A DNA stretch of 27,628 nucleotides from NCBI GenBank assembly GCA_900540625.1, contig UQGP01000033.1:1-27628 (forward strand), in the 5' to 3' direction. Within the stretch, counting starts at the first letter, position 1, and each line of letters starts with the position of its first letter. The notes under the pieces were generated by a model that saw only the letters and a program-made list of their open reading frames with translations, searched no databases and was not told where the DNA came from. A program made the translations under genes and the position numbers. Source of the DNA: an uncultured Porphyromonadaceae bacterium (GTDB taxonomy: Bacteria > Bacteroidota > Bacteroidia > Bacteroidales > Muribaculaceae). This document shows, in pieces, positions 6,382 through 14,199 of the stretch.

Positions 6382-7578
6382 TTAATAGGGATTGAATTTG
6401 CGTAGAGGACGTTGGCGCAGATAGGACGTGACGGCCACGGCGGCCACAAAATACAGCACTACCAGCCCCCAAAGTCGGCAGTAGGGAGCGGCAACGTCGG
6501 CCAGTGAGGCTCCGTTGTTGTTGATGCGTATGAACCCCTCGATGCCCCAAACGCCCGGTATGATGTCGCCGCAGAGCAGCCAAGGTGTGGACATGGCGTA
6601 GCGCGGCCACACCATGCCGCTGAGAAACAGGAATATTACGGACGAGAATACGAAGATGATGAAAGCCATTTCGCGTTCGCGCACTATGTATATCAGGGCT
6701 TGTCCCATGAAGGCCGTGGCCAGCAGCATAGGCACCATCAGCAGCAAGTAATCCGTGGCCGAGCCGTAATGCGGCAGCCCGAAAATCTCCGGAATCCAGT
6801 GCAGGATGTATATCGTCATAGGAACATAGCACAGGAAGTATACCAGGGCACGTCCCCAGACGGTGGCGCCAGGGCCGTAGTGTTCGGGGCGCAAAGGGTC
6901 GCGGCCGCCGTAGAAGCGGCGTCGTTCGCGCGATGTTGCGCCTATCATGGTGATTCCGAGCAGCATACTTTGCTGCAGTATGAGGATGACGATGCCCGGG
7001 ATGATAAAGGAGGCGTAGCCTTCCTCCGGGTCGCCCATGAAGTGGCTGCGGTTGCTTATCGGCAGCCCCGATGAGGAGATACCCGCGGCATTGAGTTTGT
7101 TTGCCGTGATTTCGGTGCAGGTTTCCAGTTGCACGTCCGTGAGAGCTCCCACAAAGGTGCGGTAGCGTAGCAGTAGCGACATGTCGCTGTAGAAGTCGGC
7201 ATGTGCGGTGGTGCCGCGGCCTATGTCGCGTGCGTAGTCGCGCGGAATTTCGAGGATGCCGTAGATTTCGCCGCGCGCCATGAGGTCGCGTGCTTCGGCC
7301 ATGTTTGCGCACCGGTAGTTCACCGCAATGGCTGAAGTGGCATCGAGGTGGCGGGTGAGGCTGCGAGACTCGGCCGTGTGGCTTAGGTCGACAACGGCTA
7401 TGGGAATATCTCGCACCACTTCGGGGTTATATATCAGCGTGTAAACTATGGGATAGAATAGCGGCAGCCCGAAAAAGAAGAGCAGCACGCCGGCATCGCG
7501 GCGCAGCAAGCCGAACTCGCAGCGGAAGACATCGGCCACATCGGCCAGCCATTTATATATTGCGTGAAAAATCTTCAT
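6382..7578 (-). CDS. ABC-2 type transporter permease (second of a pair)
   Basis: The 398-residue membrane protein has the YhhJ/ABC-2 layout. One membrane helix lies near residues 29-50, a long extracytoplasmic domain covers about 51-190 (it contains VVDLSHTAESRSLTRHLDAT, the usual small alpha/beta fold), then a block of five or so hydrophobic helices runs to the C-terminus. It starts 15 bases after the stop of its paralogue and is the last gene of the tolC-hlyD-permease-permease operon. The two permeases probably form a heterodimer that passes substrate to the HlyD/TolC channel. No ATPase is encoded in the operon. The substrate cannot be read from the sequence. Confidence 0.88.
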   Translation of the reverse strand: MKIFHAIYKWLADVADVFRCEFGLLRRDAGVLLFFFGLPLFYPIVYTLIYNPEVVRDIPIAVVDLSHTAESRSLTRHLDATSAIAVNYRCANMAEARDLMARGEIYGILEIPRDYARDIGRGTTAHADFYSDMSLLLRYRTFVGALTDVQLETCTEITANKLNAAGISSSGLPISNRSHFMGDPEEGYASFIIPGIVILILQQSMLLGITMIGATSRERRRFYGGRDPLRPEHYGPGATVWGRALVYFLCYVPMTIYILHWIPEIFGLPHYGSATDYLLLMVPMLLATAFMGQALIYIVREREMAFIIFVFSSVIFLFLSGMVWPRYAMSTPWLLCGDIIPGVWGIEGFIRINNNGASLADVAAPYCRLWGLVVLYFVAAVAVTSYLRQRPLRKFNPY

Positions 7579-7593
7579 TGGACGAAATAAACA

Positions 7594-8754
7594 TCATGGG
7601 ACGTACACAGGCTTGAGACATGCCTTCTTGAGGCGCCACAGCGCAAGTGCGGCCAATGCCGGGAATATGGCGAGGATGGCAAACATCCAGCGCGAGTAGT
7701 ACAGCGGCAGGCCGTTGATGCCGGTATTGACATATAGTAGGAACATGTAGCGTACCGGAATAATGTAAGAGAGTATGGCTATGCCGCCGTACATACCCTC
7801 GACGGGGAAGGATAGTCCGGCTATGGAAAAACTTAGGATGCCGGTGAGTGCGCAAATGCTCAGGGCCATGCGCGGATTGGGTTGCAATGCGGTGATGAAC
7901 ACCGCCAGTGCCTGATTGGCCACTACCATCAGCAGCACTCCAAGCATCAGAGCCCAAGCGGGGCCTTGCAGCGGGAAGCCGCAAAATCCGAAGATGACTG
8001 CGCCCATAGCCCAGCCTACCAGGGTGAACAATACCGTATGGGGCAGCAGTTTGCCGAAGACGGCCACGGTGATGCTTCCGCCCGCCGTTTCCAGCCACCG
8101 GGGCGAGGTGCGCCATTTGATTTCCTCGGTGATGGAGAATGCGGTCACCAGCAGTATCATCAGCGACAGCATTGTCATCATGAACGACGGGGTGAGGTAC
8201 ATCGAGTAGTTGGTCCACGGGTTGCCGGGGGCATGTGTCTCGATGGTCATGGGCTGTACGATGTTCATAGCCCGGTCGTCCTCCATGCCTGAGGCGGTGA
8301 GCGAGGCACGCATCATTCCGGCTGCCGAAGTCACGGAGGTGGTTTTGAAACCTTTGAACAGGAAGGTGCCGGGCACATAGTAAGTCATATTACTATAGTA
8401 GTCTATGACCGGGGTGCGGCCGGCTACGGCATCGGCTTCGAAATCTTTGGGTATGACAAAAAAGCCGTAGACCTGGCCGCGGCGTACGGCGGCCACAGCG
8501 TCCGAATATGTCTGTTCGGCACGCGTGATTGTCACCAGCGAATTGGCGTTGAGTGTGCGTGTAATTTCGCGCGACATGGCCGAGTGGTCTTGATCGACTA
8601 TGGCCGTGGGCACGTGCAGCGGCAGCCCTTGGTCCATCAGGCTGAGGAAGAAGATTGTGCAGCCCAGTGGCACCACGAAAAAGGCAAAGATATATGCCTT
8701 ACGCGATACCAGCCGCCGCAGTTCGCGGCGCATGGTTGCTATAAGCGGATTCAT
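7594..8754 (-). CDS. ABC-2 type transporter permease (first of a pair)
   Basis: The 386-residue paralogue of the following permease has the same plan: helix 1 near 21-39, an extracytoplasmic domain (about 45-175, with VPTAIVDQDHSAMSREITRTL and GFFVIPKDFEAD), then a C-terminal block of hydrophobic helices (for example MTMLSLMILLVTAFSI). It starts 37 bases after the hlyD-like stop. Proteins of this type are related to YhhJ and to the permease part of RbbA. In Bacteroidales they commonly occur as pairs behind a HlyD-like adaptor. Drug, lipid or glycolipid export are all possible. Confidence 0.88.
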   Translation of the reverse strand: MNPLIATMRRELRRLVSRKAYIFAFFVVPLGCTIFFLSLMDQGLPLHVPTAIVDQDHSAMSREITRTLNANSLVTITRAEQTYSDAVAAVRRGQVYGFFVIPKDFEADAVAGRTPVIDYYSNMTYYVPGTFLFKGFKTTSVTSAAGMMRASLTASGMEDDRAMNIVQPMTIETHAPGNPWTNYSMYLTPSFMMTMLSLMILLVTAFSITEEIKWRTSPRWLETAGGSITVAVFGKLLPHTVLFTLVGWAMGAVIFGFCGFPLQGPAWALMLGVLLMVVANQALAVFITALQPNPRMALSICALTGILSFSIAGLSFPVEGMYGGIAILSYIIPVRYMFLLYVNTGINGLPLYYSRWMFAILAIFPALAALALWRLKKACLKPVYVP

Positions 8755-8791
8755 AAAGTTGCTTTCGGCCGAGATGTTAGGTGTATGGGGT

Positions 8792-9817
8792 TTAGTCGCG
8801 CAGTATGGCTGTCATTCCGGGTCGCAGACCTTCGATGGCATTCACAGGGCGAGCCTTGATTTCGAAGGTTCGCGAATCCCATTGACCGGTGGCCTTAGTT
8901 GCACGCCATACGGCATACGAGCCCATATCGCGGATGTAGAATATGCGGGCCTTGAATTCTTTTTGTCCCAGTGCAGGAATCATCACTGTTATTTCTTGAC
9001 CCATCTTGAGGGCGTTGAGCATTTCTTCGCGGACGTTGAAAATAATCTGTCGCTCGTGCTTGAGTACGCTCATGATGGGTGTTCCGGTGGCTACCAATTC
9101 GCCGGTCTCGGGGTATATCTGGTCGATGGTACCATCGCAAGGTGCTATCAGGTAGCTGTCTTCGAGCACGGCTTGCACTTGTTCCACCGAACCTTCGGCG
9201 GCACTGACCATGGCTGCGGCGCTGCGCTTGTCCTCGTTTTGGGCGCCTTCGAGTGCCAGGTTGAGTTGGCTGCGTGCGGCTCCGACTTGTGCGGTGGAGG
9301 CATCGTATGCGGCCTTGGCCTCATCGCGCTTCTGTGCGGTGACTACGCCGTCATTGTAGAGGTTCTGCATGCGTTCGTAGGTTTTCTTGGCTATGGTTTG
9401 TGCGGCTTCGGCCTGCGCCAGCATGTCGCGTGCAGCTTCGATGATTTGGCTGCGAGTACCGGCCTCGGCCTTTCGGTTTTGGGCGCGTGCGACGTTGCGC
9501 ATGGCCTCGGCCTGTGCCAATTGGGCTTCGACTACAGACGAGTGTATGCGTGCAAGTGTGTCGCCGGCGGCAATGGTGTCACCCTCGTGCACATACACTT
9601 CGGCAAGTCGTCCGGGAAGTTTGCCCGAAATGCGTACCGTGGTGCCGTCCACCTGGCCTTCGGTGATGTTGTCCGGGTGGTTGAGGCATAGAAATCCTAT
9701 GATGACGATGGCGACTACGGCAGCCGTCAGCGCCACCAGTGTAATCATTAGCGAGCGGTTGGCGCGCCGTTGTTCTTCGGGCGACGGCACGGGATAGATG
9801 GGTGTCTGTTCTGACAT
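8792..9817 (-). CDS. HlyD-family periplasmic adaptor (membrane fusion protein)
   Basis: The 341-residue protein has one N-terminal membrane anchor (about 22-45). A biotinyl/lipoyl half-motif follows (KLPGRLAEVYVHEGDTIAAGDTLARI), then an Ala/Gln/Glu-rich alpha-helical hairpin (about 85-215), the second lipoyl half (LIAPCDGTIDQIYPETGELVATGTPIM), and a beta-barrel domain ending in EGLRPGMTAILRD. This is the classic layout of an adaptor that bridges inner-membrane permeases to TolC, close to YhiI. It lies 43 bases after the TolC gene and 37 bases before the first permease, so all four are one transcription unit. Confidence 0.92.
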   Translation of the reverse strand: MSEQTPIYPVPSPEEQRRANRSLMITLVALTAAVVAIVIIGFLCLNHPDNITEGQVDGTTVRISGKLPGRLAEVYVHEGDTIAAGDTLARIHSSVVEAQLAQAEAMRNVARAQNRKAEAGTRSQIIEAARDMLAQAEAAQTIAKKTYERMQNLYNDGVVTAQKRDEAKAAYDASTAQVGAARSQLNLALEGAQNEDKRSAAAMVSAAEGSVEQVQAVLEDSYLIAPCDGTIDQIYPETGELVATGTPIMSVLKHERQIIFNVREEMLNALKMGQEITVMIPALGQKEFKARIFYIRDMGSYAVWRATKATGQWDSRTFEIKARPVNAIEGLRPGMTAILRD

Positions 9818-9860
9818 AATCGTATGTTTTCTTGTTGGTTATTCTTTATTATTCGGTGTG

Positions 9861-11366
9861 TCATTTTTCGGCGGGGTATGCCCCGGTGTCCATCGTGCCC
9901 AAAACCTTGCTGAGGTATGTATTGCTGAGGCGGACGTCGATCATTGCATCGATGTTTTCGCTGTTGGCCTTGAGCCATGCTGTCTGTGCGGCCATGACAT
10001 CATCGCTGGTGACCACGCCCTCACGGAAGCCTACGGTGGCGGTGCGGAGGTTTTCGTCGGCGCTCTCGAGGTTGGCCAATGTTGTATGGTAGGTTTTGTA
10101 GGCTTCCTGAGCCTTGTATGATGCCTGGCTGACTTGGAGATTGACCATTTCGCGTGCATCGTCAAGGCGGAGACGCATCACGGTTTCGTCCACGGCGGCG
10201 GCGCGGTATTTGGCGTAGTCACCGCCCCAATGCCATAGTGGTATCTTGACCATCACGCCTACGGAGAATGCGCCGCTAAAGCGCTTCTCGAAGCCGTTGA
10301 ACATATTGGGGTTAGAGAAGCTGTACGTTCCCATGAGCGCTACGTTCGGAAGCATGGAAGACAGAGCCACTTTTTTTTGCTGTCCGGCGATATCTATACC
10401 CAGCGAGAGCGCACGCAGGTCGTGGCGACGCACGTATGCGCTGTCTATATCCGTAGCCGACAGCCCGGGAGCTTCGACAATACCGGCACGAACTTCCTCA
10501 TCGACCACGCACATCCCGGCGTTGATGGGCAGTCCGCATACTTGGGCCAGAGCCATGCGCGAGAGGGTCAAGCCGTTTTCGACTTTGGTGAGGTCCACCT
10601 GTGCCGAGTTGAGTTTGACGTCCACGCTGAGGCGGTCGCTCTTGGTGGCCACGCCCTGCTGTTCCATGAGGCGGACGTTGCGGTCCAAAGAGTCAAGCAG
10701 GTTGACATAGGCCACGGCAAGATCGCGCTTGTTTTTGAGCGACACCACTTGCCAATAGGCGGCATCGACGGCGTAGACCACGTTTTCGGCCTCGGAGAGG
10801 TGCATTTGCTGCGCCAATTCTTCGGCGTACTTGGTCAGGCGGTTCATGGCCACAATCTTGCCGCCCATGTATACGGGTTGGGTCAGGGTGACGGCGCCGA
10901 AGAACACGTTGTGTATGTCATAGGTCATCGACTCCTTGGGTATCAGTGCCACCTGCGAGGGTATGTACTGTCCATCGGGGGTCTTTATCGGCTGTCCGGT
11001 GGCGGGGTTGGTCACCAAATTGAAGTCGTAGCTGTTGGTCACGGGATTGAAGGTCTTAATGGGCAGCAGCTGGTCTTTGGAGAATATGGACAGCTCCTTT
11101 TGGTTGTACATATACCCGCCGGCAAAGTCCAAGGCCGGCAGATATGCCGCAAAAGCCTCTTTGTTCTGATAGTGAGCCTTGTCCATTGATTGGCGTGCAA
11201 TCATCAGCTGTTTATTATTGGCCAGGGCAAGGCTGCGGCACTGCTCCAAGGTGTAGACCGCACTGCCGGCTGCGGCACCTTCGGCGACGCTGATGCCTTG
11301 GGCGCGTGCGGACATCGTGGCGGCCGTGAGCGCAAGAATTGCGAGGATGCGTGTTTGTGACCTCAT
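9861..11366 (-). CDS. TolC-family outer membrane efflux protein
   Basis: The 501-residue protein has a Sec signal peptide (1-22, cleaved near ARA-QG). Two long alpha-helical repeats follow that are typical of outer membrane efflux proteins: a first starting YTLEQCRSLALANNKQLMIA and a second from about residue 300 containing DIAGQQKKVALSSMLPNVAL. It is the first gene of the operon and would provide the outer-membrane channel for the HlyD-permease system behind it. The first repeat carries an insertion around residues 95-150 with Pro/Thr-rich sequence, which probably forms the extracellular barrel loops. A candidate promoter lies about 165 bases upstream. Confidence 0.93.
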   Translation of the reverse strand: MRSQTRILAILALTAATMSARAQGISVAEGAAAGSAVYTLEQCRSLALANNKQLMIARQSMDKAHYQNKEAFAAYLPALDFAGGYMYNQKELSIFSKDQLLPIKTFNPVTNSYDFNLVTNPATGQPIKTPDGQYIPSQVALIPKESMTYDIHNVFFGAVTLTQPVYMGGKIVAMNRLTKYAEELAQQMHLSEAENVVYAVDAAYWQVVSLKNKRDLAVAYVNLLDSLDRNVRLMEQQGVATKSDRLSVDVKLNSAQVDLTKVENGLTLSRMALAQVCGLPINAGMCVVDEEVRAGIVEAPGLSATDIDSAYVRRHDLRALSLGIDIAGQQKKVALSSMLPNVALMGTYSFSNPNMFNGFEKRFSGAFSVGVMVKIPLWHWGGDYAKYRAAAVDETVMRLRLDDAREMVNLQVSQASYKAQEAYKTYHTTLANLESADENLRTATVGFREGVVTSDDVMAAQTAWLKANSENIDAMIDVRLSNTYLSKVLGTMDTGAYPAEK

Positions 11367-11530
11367 AGTGTGTGGTTGTTTCGATATGTGTTATTTTTCT
11401 GTTTCTATTGGAATCCGTGGTTACGTTTGTCGCTGTGTATCACGGCTTTGGCGTGCGGCCTATTATTGTATAACCAACATCCGAATGGTTCGGTTTGGTG
11501 TCGCGCGGCCGAAACGGTGATTTTCGCCTG

Positions 11531-11565
11531 CAAAAATAAGGCAAATATCAAAATGTTGTACCAAT
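11531..11565 (-). promoter_or_regulatory. Candidate Bacteroidetes promoter for the tolC operon
   Basis: Read on the - strand, TATTTTTG at 11538-11531 matches TAnnTTTG exactly. An ATTG at 11565-11562 sits 23 bases upstream as a weak -33 box. Its distance to the TolC start gives a leader of about 160 nt. Confidence 0.45.
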
Positions 11566-11664
11566 TATTTCCGATATTTACCAACTATTCTGCTTTAAGG
11601 CGAAAAAAACCGAACAGCGCATAAGCATCGCCGCAGCCTCAATGATGTGTGCAGGGACTTATAC

Positions 11665-11698
11665 TTGACTTATATCTCAATATTTAGTTGTAACTTTG
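11665..11698 (+). promoter_or_regulatory. Candidate Bacteroidetes promoter for the cvpA-like gene
   Basis: TAACTTTG at 11691-11698 matches the -7 consensus TAnnTTTG. TTGA at 11665-11668 lies 22 bases upstream as a possible -33 box. Transcription would start about 40 bases before the ATG at 11746. Confidence 0.6.
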
Positions 11699-11745
11699 TA
11701 CGGCCTGACGGCACATATATCACCACATACACACCCAATTGCACA

Positions 11746-12309
11746 ATGACACTTTTTGATATAATCTGCATACTCATAGTCCTTGGCGGCGCTATATACG
11801 GATGGCGTCGCGGCGTGATGTCTCAGGCCGGCAGCGTTGTCGGCATCGTGGCTGCCATCATCCTGTGCCGCGTGTTCAGCGGCATCGTGGCCGCCAAGTT
11901 TTCATCGCCCGAGGATAGTGCGGACACCATACTGCTGCATACAGTGATGTCATACGCCATTATCTTCATTGTCGTGATGGTGGCGGCACGTTTTTTGGCC
12001 GGCACTATGCGCAAGCTTTTTGAAAGTCTCAGCTTGGGACGTGTAGACAATCTTGCCGGAGCCGTGTTTGCCATACTCAAATACGCCCTGGTCTTCAGTG
12101 TATTGCTTAATGTTTGGATGGCGCTGTTTCCTTCGGGCGAGCTTAAGTCGTCATATAATGATGCCTTGCCCTCGGCCGTCATCAATATGGCGCCGGCAGT
12201 GTTGGGCAGCAAGACGGCCGCAGACGTCTTTGACGGTATAAATGCGGCCACCGACTCGCTGCGTGTACGTACGGCCGCACAGCCGGACAGCACGGCGCAA
12301 CAACATTAG
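11746..12309 (+). CDS. CvpA-family membrane protein
   Basis: The 187-residue protein matches the CvpA/colicin V production family. It starts MTLFDIICILIVLGGAIYGWRRG, the usual helix 1 plus GxxRG motif, and has four hydrophobic segments (about 5-20, 28-46, 65-85, 104-125) with the conserved GRVDNLAGAVF stretch between helices 3 and 4. The C-terminal tail is polar. I chose the ATG at 11746 because it fits the family N-terminus and lies just after a good promoter; the longer frame from 11647 would run through that promoter. CvpA homologues affect envelope stress tolerance and biofilm or colicin export, but the molecular role is unknown. It is a single-gene unit ending in a strong hairpin. Confidence 0.85.
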   Translation: MTLFDIICILIVLGGAIYGWRRGVMSQAGSVVGIVAAIILCRVFSGIVAAKFSSPEDSADTILLHTVMSYAIIFIVVMVAARFLAGTMRKLFESLSLGRVDNLAGAVFAILKYALVFSVLLNVWMALFPSGELKSSYNDALPSAVINMAPAVLGSKTAADVFDGINAATDSLRVRTAAQPDSTAQQH

Positions 12310-12376
12310 AACCCGGGCAGCAATCGAATGTTTAAGTCTCCGAATAGTCGGTCGGACGCATCGATATGAAATACGT

Positions 12377-12411
12377 AAGACGCCACTCCCGTGGAGGGAA
12401 AGTGGCGTCTT
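12377..12411. terminator. Bidirectional terminator between cvpA-like gene and serpin
   Basis: AAGACGCCACT at 12377-12387 and its exact reverse complement at 12401-12411 form an 11-bp stem, possibly extended by CCC/GGG inside the loop. On the + strand it is followed by a T-rich stretch. It separates two convergent genes and could serve both. Confidence 0.8.
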
Positions 12412-12450
12412 GTGTTTTGAGCGCGTGTAGGCTTATGTCTTGCCGAGGTC

Positions 12451-13686
12451 TTATTCCTTGGGCATCTGGATGGCGGCCATCAGCAAGATGCTGCCGTGGT
12501 TGTTGTCCTTGACTATCATCAGGAACGGCCGGTCAAGGACGATTGGCGTGCCGGGGTTGGCTGTTGCCGTTCCATCCCATTCCGTCTTCGTTACTACTTT
12601 TGTCCCTGTTTCAGTAACAGTCAAACCTATAGCCTGTTTAATTGTGGAGACTATATCGACGTCAAAACCGTTCAATGTACAATTGTCAATGTCTAGGCCG
12701 GATTTTTTTACATATTTATATATGTCGTTATTTTGCAGCACCGAGAAAATGGGTATTCCGATAGTGCATCTTTGAGGTTCTGTATTGTCAAGTTGTCTGG
12801 TCAAAAGCATTTCTTTTACCTCCGGAAGAATGTCAAAGATTGTCTTATCCCGATCCGGCAGGACAAATACAGCCGAGTAATTGCAGTCTGCATAAGGCAT
12901 TGAAAATGCGGCGAAAGAGTTTGTCCAGATGGCAGGCAAGGTCCGTATATCTTGCATCGTTTTTACGATACCTCTGGGATGAATACCATCTGCTTCATAA
13001 AAGGTGCTTTCTGTTGCGGAACCTTTCGTGAATGGTTGTGCCCAAGCGCAATCAAAATACATTGTATTTATGATGATACTTTGGGCGTTTTCGTCAGTGG
13101 GTTGTGTGTTTTCTATATTGCCTATCAGCCCGTTTGTCTTTTCCGAGCACCATTTATTTATTTGAGCTCGGATGTCCGTGTTGCCAAAGTCAAGGATACG
13201 ACATTCGGCATCATAATACTGTTTTATGATTCCTGATGCAGCCCCGAATTGTTGTTCTGATGTCATCCACCGACTGTTTGCCCAAATTGAGTTGGCGAAG
13301 AACACTTTCGCTTTCTCGTTGTTGTACGAGAAATAGTTTAGGCGGTTCTTGTTGAACTCATTGAGCGCGGTTGCCGATGATGCACCCATTTTCCCGACAA
13401 TCCTGTCGCGGTCACCATCCACCAACGCGTTGGCCACCATGCCGAGGCACAGGTCCTTGCTTAGTGGTGAATATACGGTATTGTCTCGATGTGGTGTTGT
13501 TGAGGTTGCCATATCTTCAAAGACGGCAAAGGCGTTCGCAATCTCTGTTTCGCTGATAGCCTCTTCCTCGGCGTTCATCTCCATACGCGACTTAGGGCCG
13601 TTGTCTTGCCCTTCGTTCGCTTCGGATGAGCATCCCGTGGCAAATAACGCTATGATGCCCAGTAGTGTTAGTTTGTAGGTTTTCAT
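12451..13686 (-). CDS. Serpin-family lipoprotein
   Basis: The 411-residue protein has a lipoprotein signal (lipobox ATGC, Cys19) and a full serpin fold. Recognisable landmarks are NTVYSPLSK (69-77), INKWCSEKTNGLIGNI (176-191), IINTMYFDCAWAQPF (205-219) and the C-terminal DRPFLMIVKDNN (385-396). The reactive-centre loop runs from E359 to about P378, with the hinge ETGTKVVTKT. G361 and T362 fit positions P15 and P14 of inhibitory serpins, but P13-P9 are K-V-V-T-K instead of the small Ala-rich residues normal for loop insertion. P1 would be near Thr375. It is probably surface or periplasmic, acting on host or self serine/cysteine proteases if inhibitory. Its base composition looks lower in GC than its neighbours. 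It is a single-gene unit with a clear promoter upstream. Confidence 0.92.
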   Translation of the reverse strand: MKTYKLTLLGIIALFATGCSSEANEGQDNGPKSRMEMNAEEEAISETEIANAFAVFEDMATSTTPHRDNTVYSPLSKDLCLGMVANALVDGDRDRIVGKMGASSATALNEFNKNRLNYFSYNNEKAKVFFANSIWANSRWMTSEQQFGAASGIIKQYYDAECRILDFGNTDIRAQINKWCSEKTNGLIGNIENTQPTDENAQSIIINTMYFDCAWAQPFTKGSATESTFYEADGIHPRGIVKTMQDIRTLPAIWTNSFAAFSMPYADCNYSAVFVLPDRDKTIFDILPEVKEMLLTRQLDNTEPQRCTIGIPIFSVLQNNDIYKYVKKSGLDIDNCTLNGFDVDIVSTIKQAIGLTVTETGTKVVTKTEWDGTATANPGTPIVLDRPFLMIVKDNNHGSILLMAAIQMPKE

Positions 13687-13824
13687 ATAGTTAATGATGA
13701 GTTTATAGTTAATGACGAGTCGTTTTTAGGTGGTCTCTTGTTTATGCTGTTATTTTGTGATTGCTTGCATCCGGCCATTCGACGTGTTTTTCGTCCGGTG
13801 TCAGCCATTTTTTCTTTCTGCCTC

Positions 13825-13855
13825 CAAAATTAGTGCATAATTTTCGTAAAACAAA
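13825..13855 (-). promoter_or_regulatory. Candidate Bacteroidetes promoter for the serpin gene
   Basis: On the - strand, TTTG at 13855-13852 and TAATTTTG at 13832-13825 are separated by 19 bases, an excellent match to the Bacteroidetes -33/-7 pattern. The resulting leader is about 130 nt. Confidence 0.7.
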
Positions 13856-13918
13856 ATATTTTTTCAAAAAAATAGTTCAAGTCGTTGATGTCGGTCGTTT
13901 TTTAACAAATATAGTTGC

Positions 13919-13936
13919 ATTGTGTTGCATCACAAT
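13919..13936. promoter_or_regulatory. 18-bp near-palindrome, possible operator
   Basis: ATTGTGTTGCATCACAAT reads the same on both strands except for one central pair. The half-site TGTG...CACA resembles sites of the CRP/FNR superfamily in general form. It sits between the divergent serpin and porT genes, about 230 and 260 bases from their starts. Regulator and target are unknown. Confidence 0.35.
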
Positions 13937-13997
13937 AGATTGCAATAATGGTTGCGGACCGGCAATATGCAAGTGCGAGTTGTCATATTCGTTGTTT

Positions 13998-14018
13998 ATG
14001 CTGCAATAAGTGCAGCAT
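13998..14018 (+). terminator. Small hairpin with T-rich tail
   Basis: ATGCTGCA at 13998-14005 and TGCAGCAT at 14011-14018 form an 8-bp stem with a 5-nt loop, followed by TTTG. It looks like a weak terminator on the + strand, but no gene ends upstream of it, so it may be a leader element of the T9SS operon. Confidence 0.35.
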
Positions 14019-14199
14019 TTTGTCAAGTAAGTTTTACGGAATGGTACAACTCCGGCCGTTCGGGTAGTATAGACGGAATATACATCAGTGTGGCGGTCTC
14101 TTGTCGGAGTCGGGAAAAGCGGTCCGGCGCGGTCGGGTGCGAGTCGATACGGCTTGCATACAATAAAACACGACAGCGACCGTTATCTTATATAGAAAA

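Larger units (their letters stand above)
11367..11745. other. Divergent promoter region between the export operon and cvpA-like gene
   Basis: This gap of about 380 bases carries no gene. It is AT-rich in its centre and holds a candidate promoter on each strand, described separately, so the two transcription units diverge from here. The leader of the export operon would be about 160 bases long. Confidence 0.6.
13687..14199. other. Divergent intergenic region between serpin and porT
   Basis: This 513-base gap holds the serpin promoter on the - strand (13825-13855), an 18-bp near-palindrome (13919-13936) and a small hairpin (13998-14018) with a T-rich tail. I found no exact TAnnTTTG box on the + strand for porT. 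A + strand open frame of 83 codons (from TTG at 13952) ends at the porT start, but it is not convincing as a gene. Confidence 0.55.

Noticed and set aside
8600..9691. A 363-codon + strand frame opposite the HlyD gene.
   Set aside because: The - strand frame has a complete HlyD layout; the antisense frame is low-complexity shadow (Gly/Val/Ala/Cys-rich).
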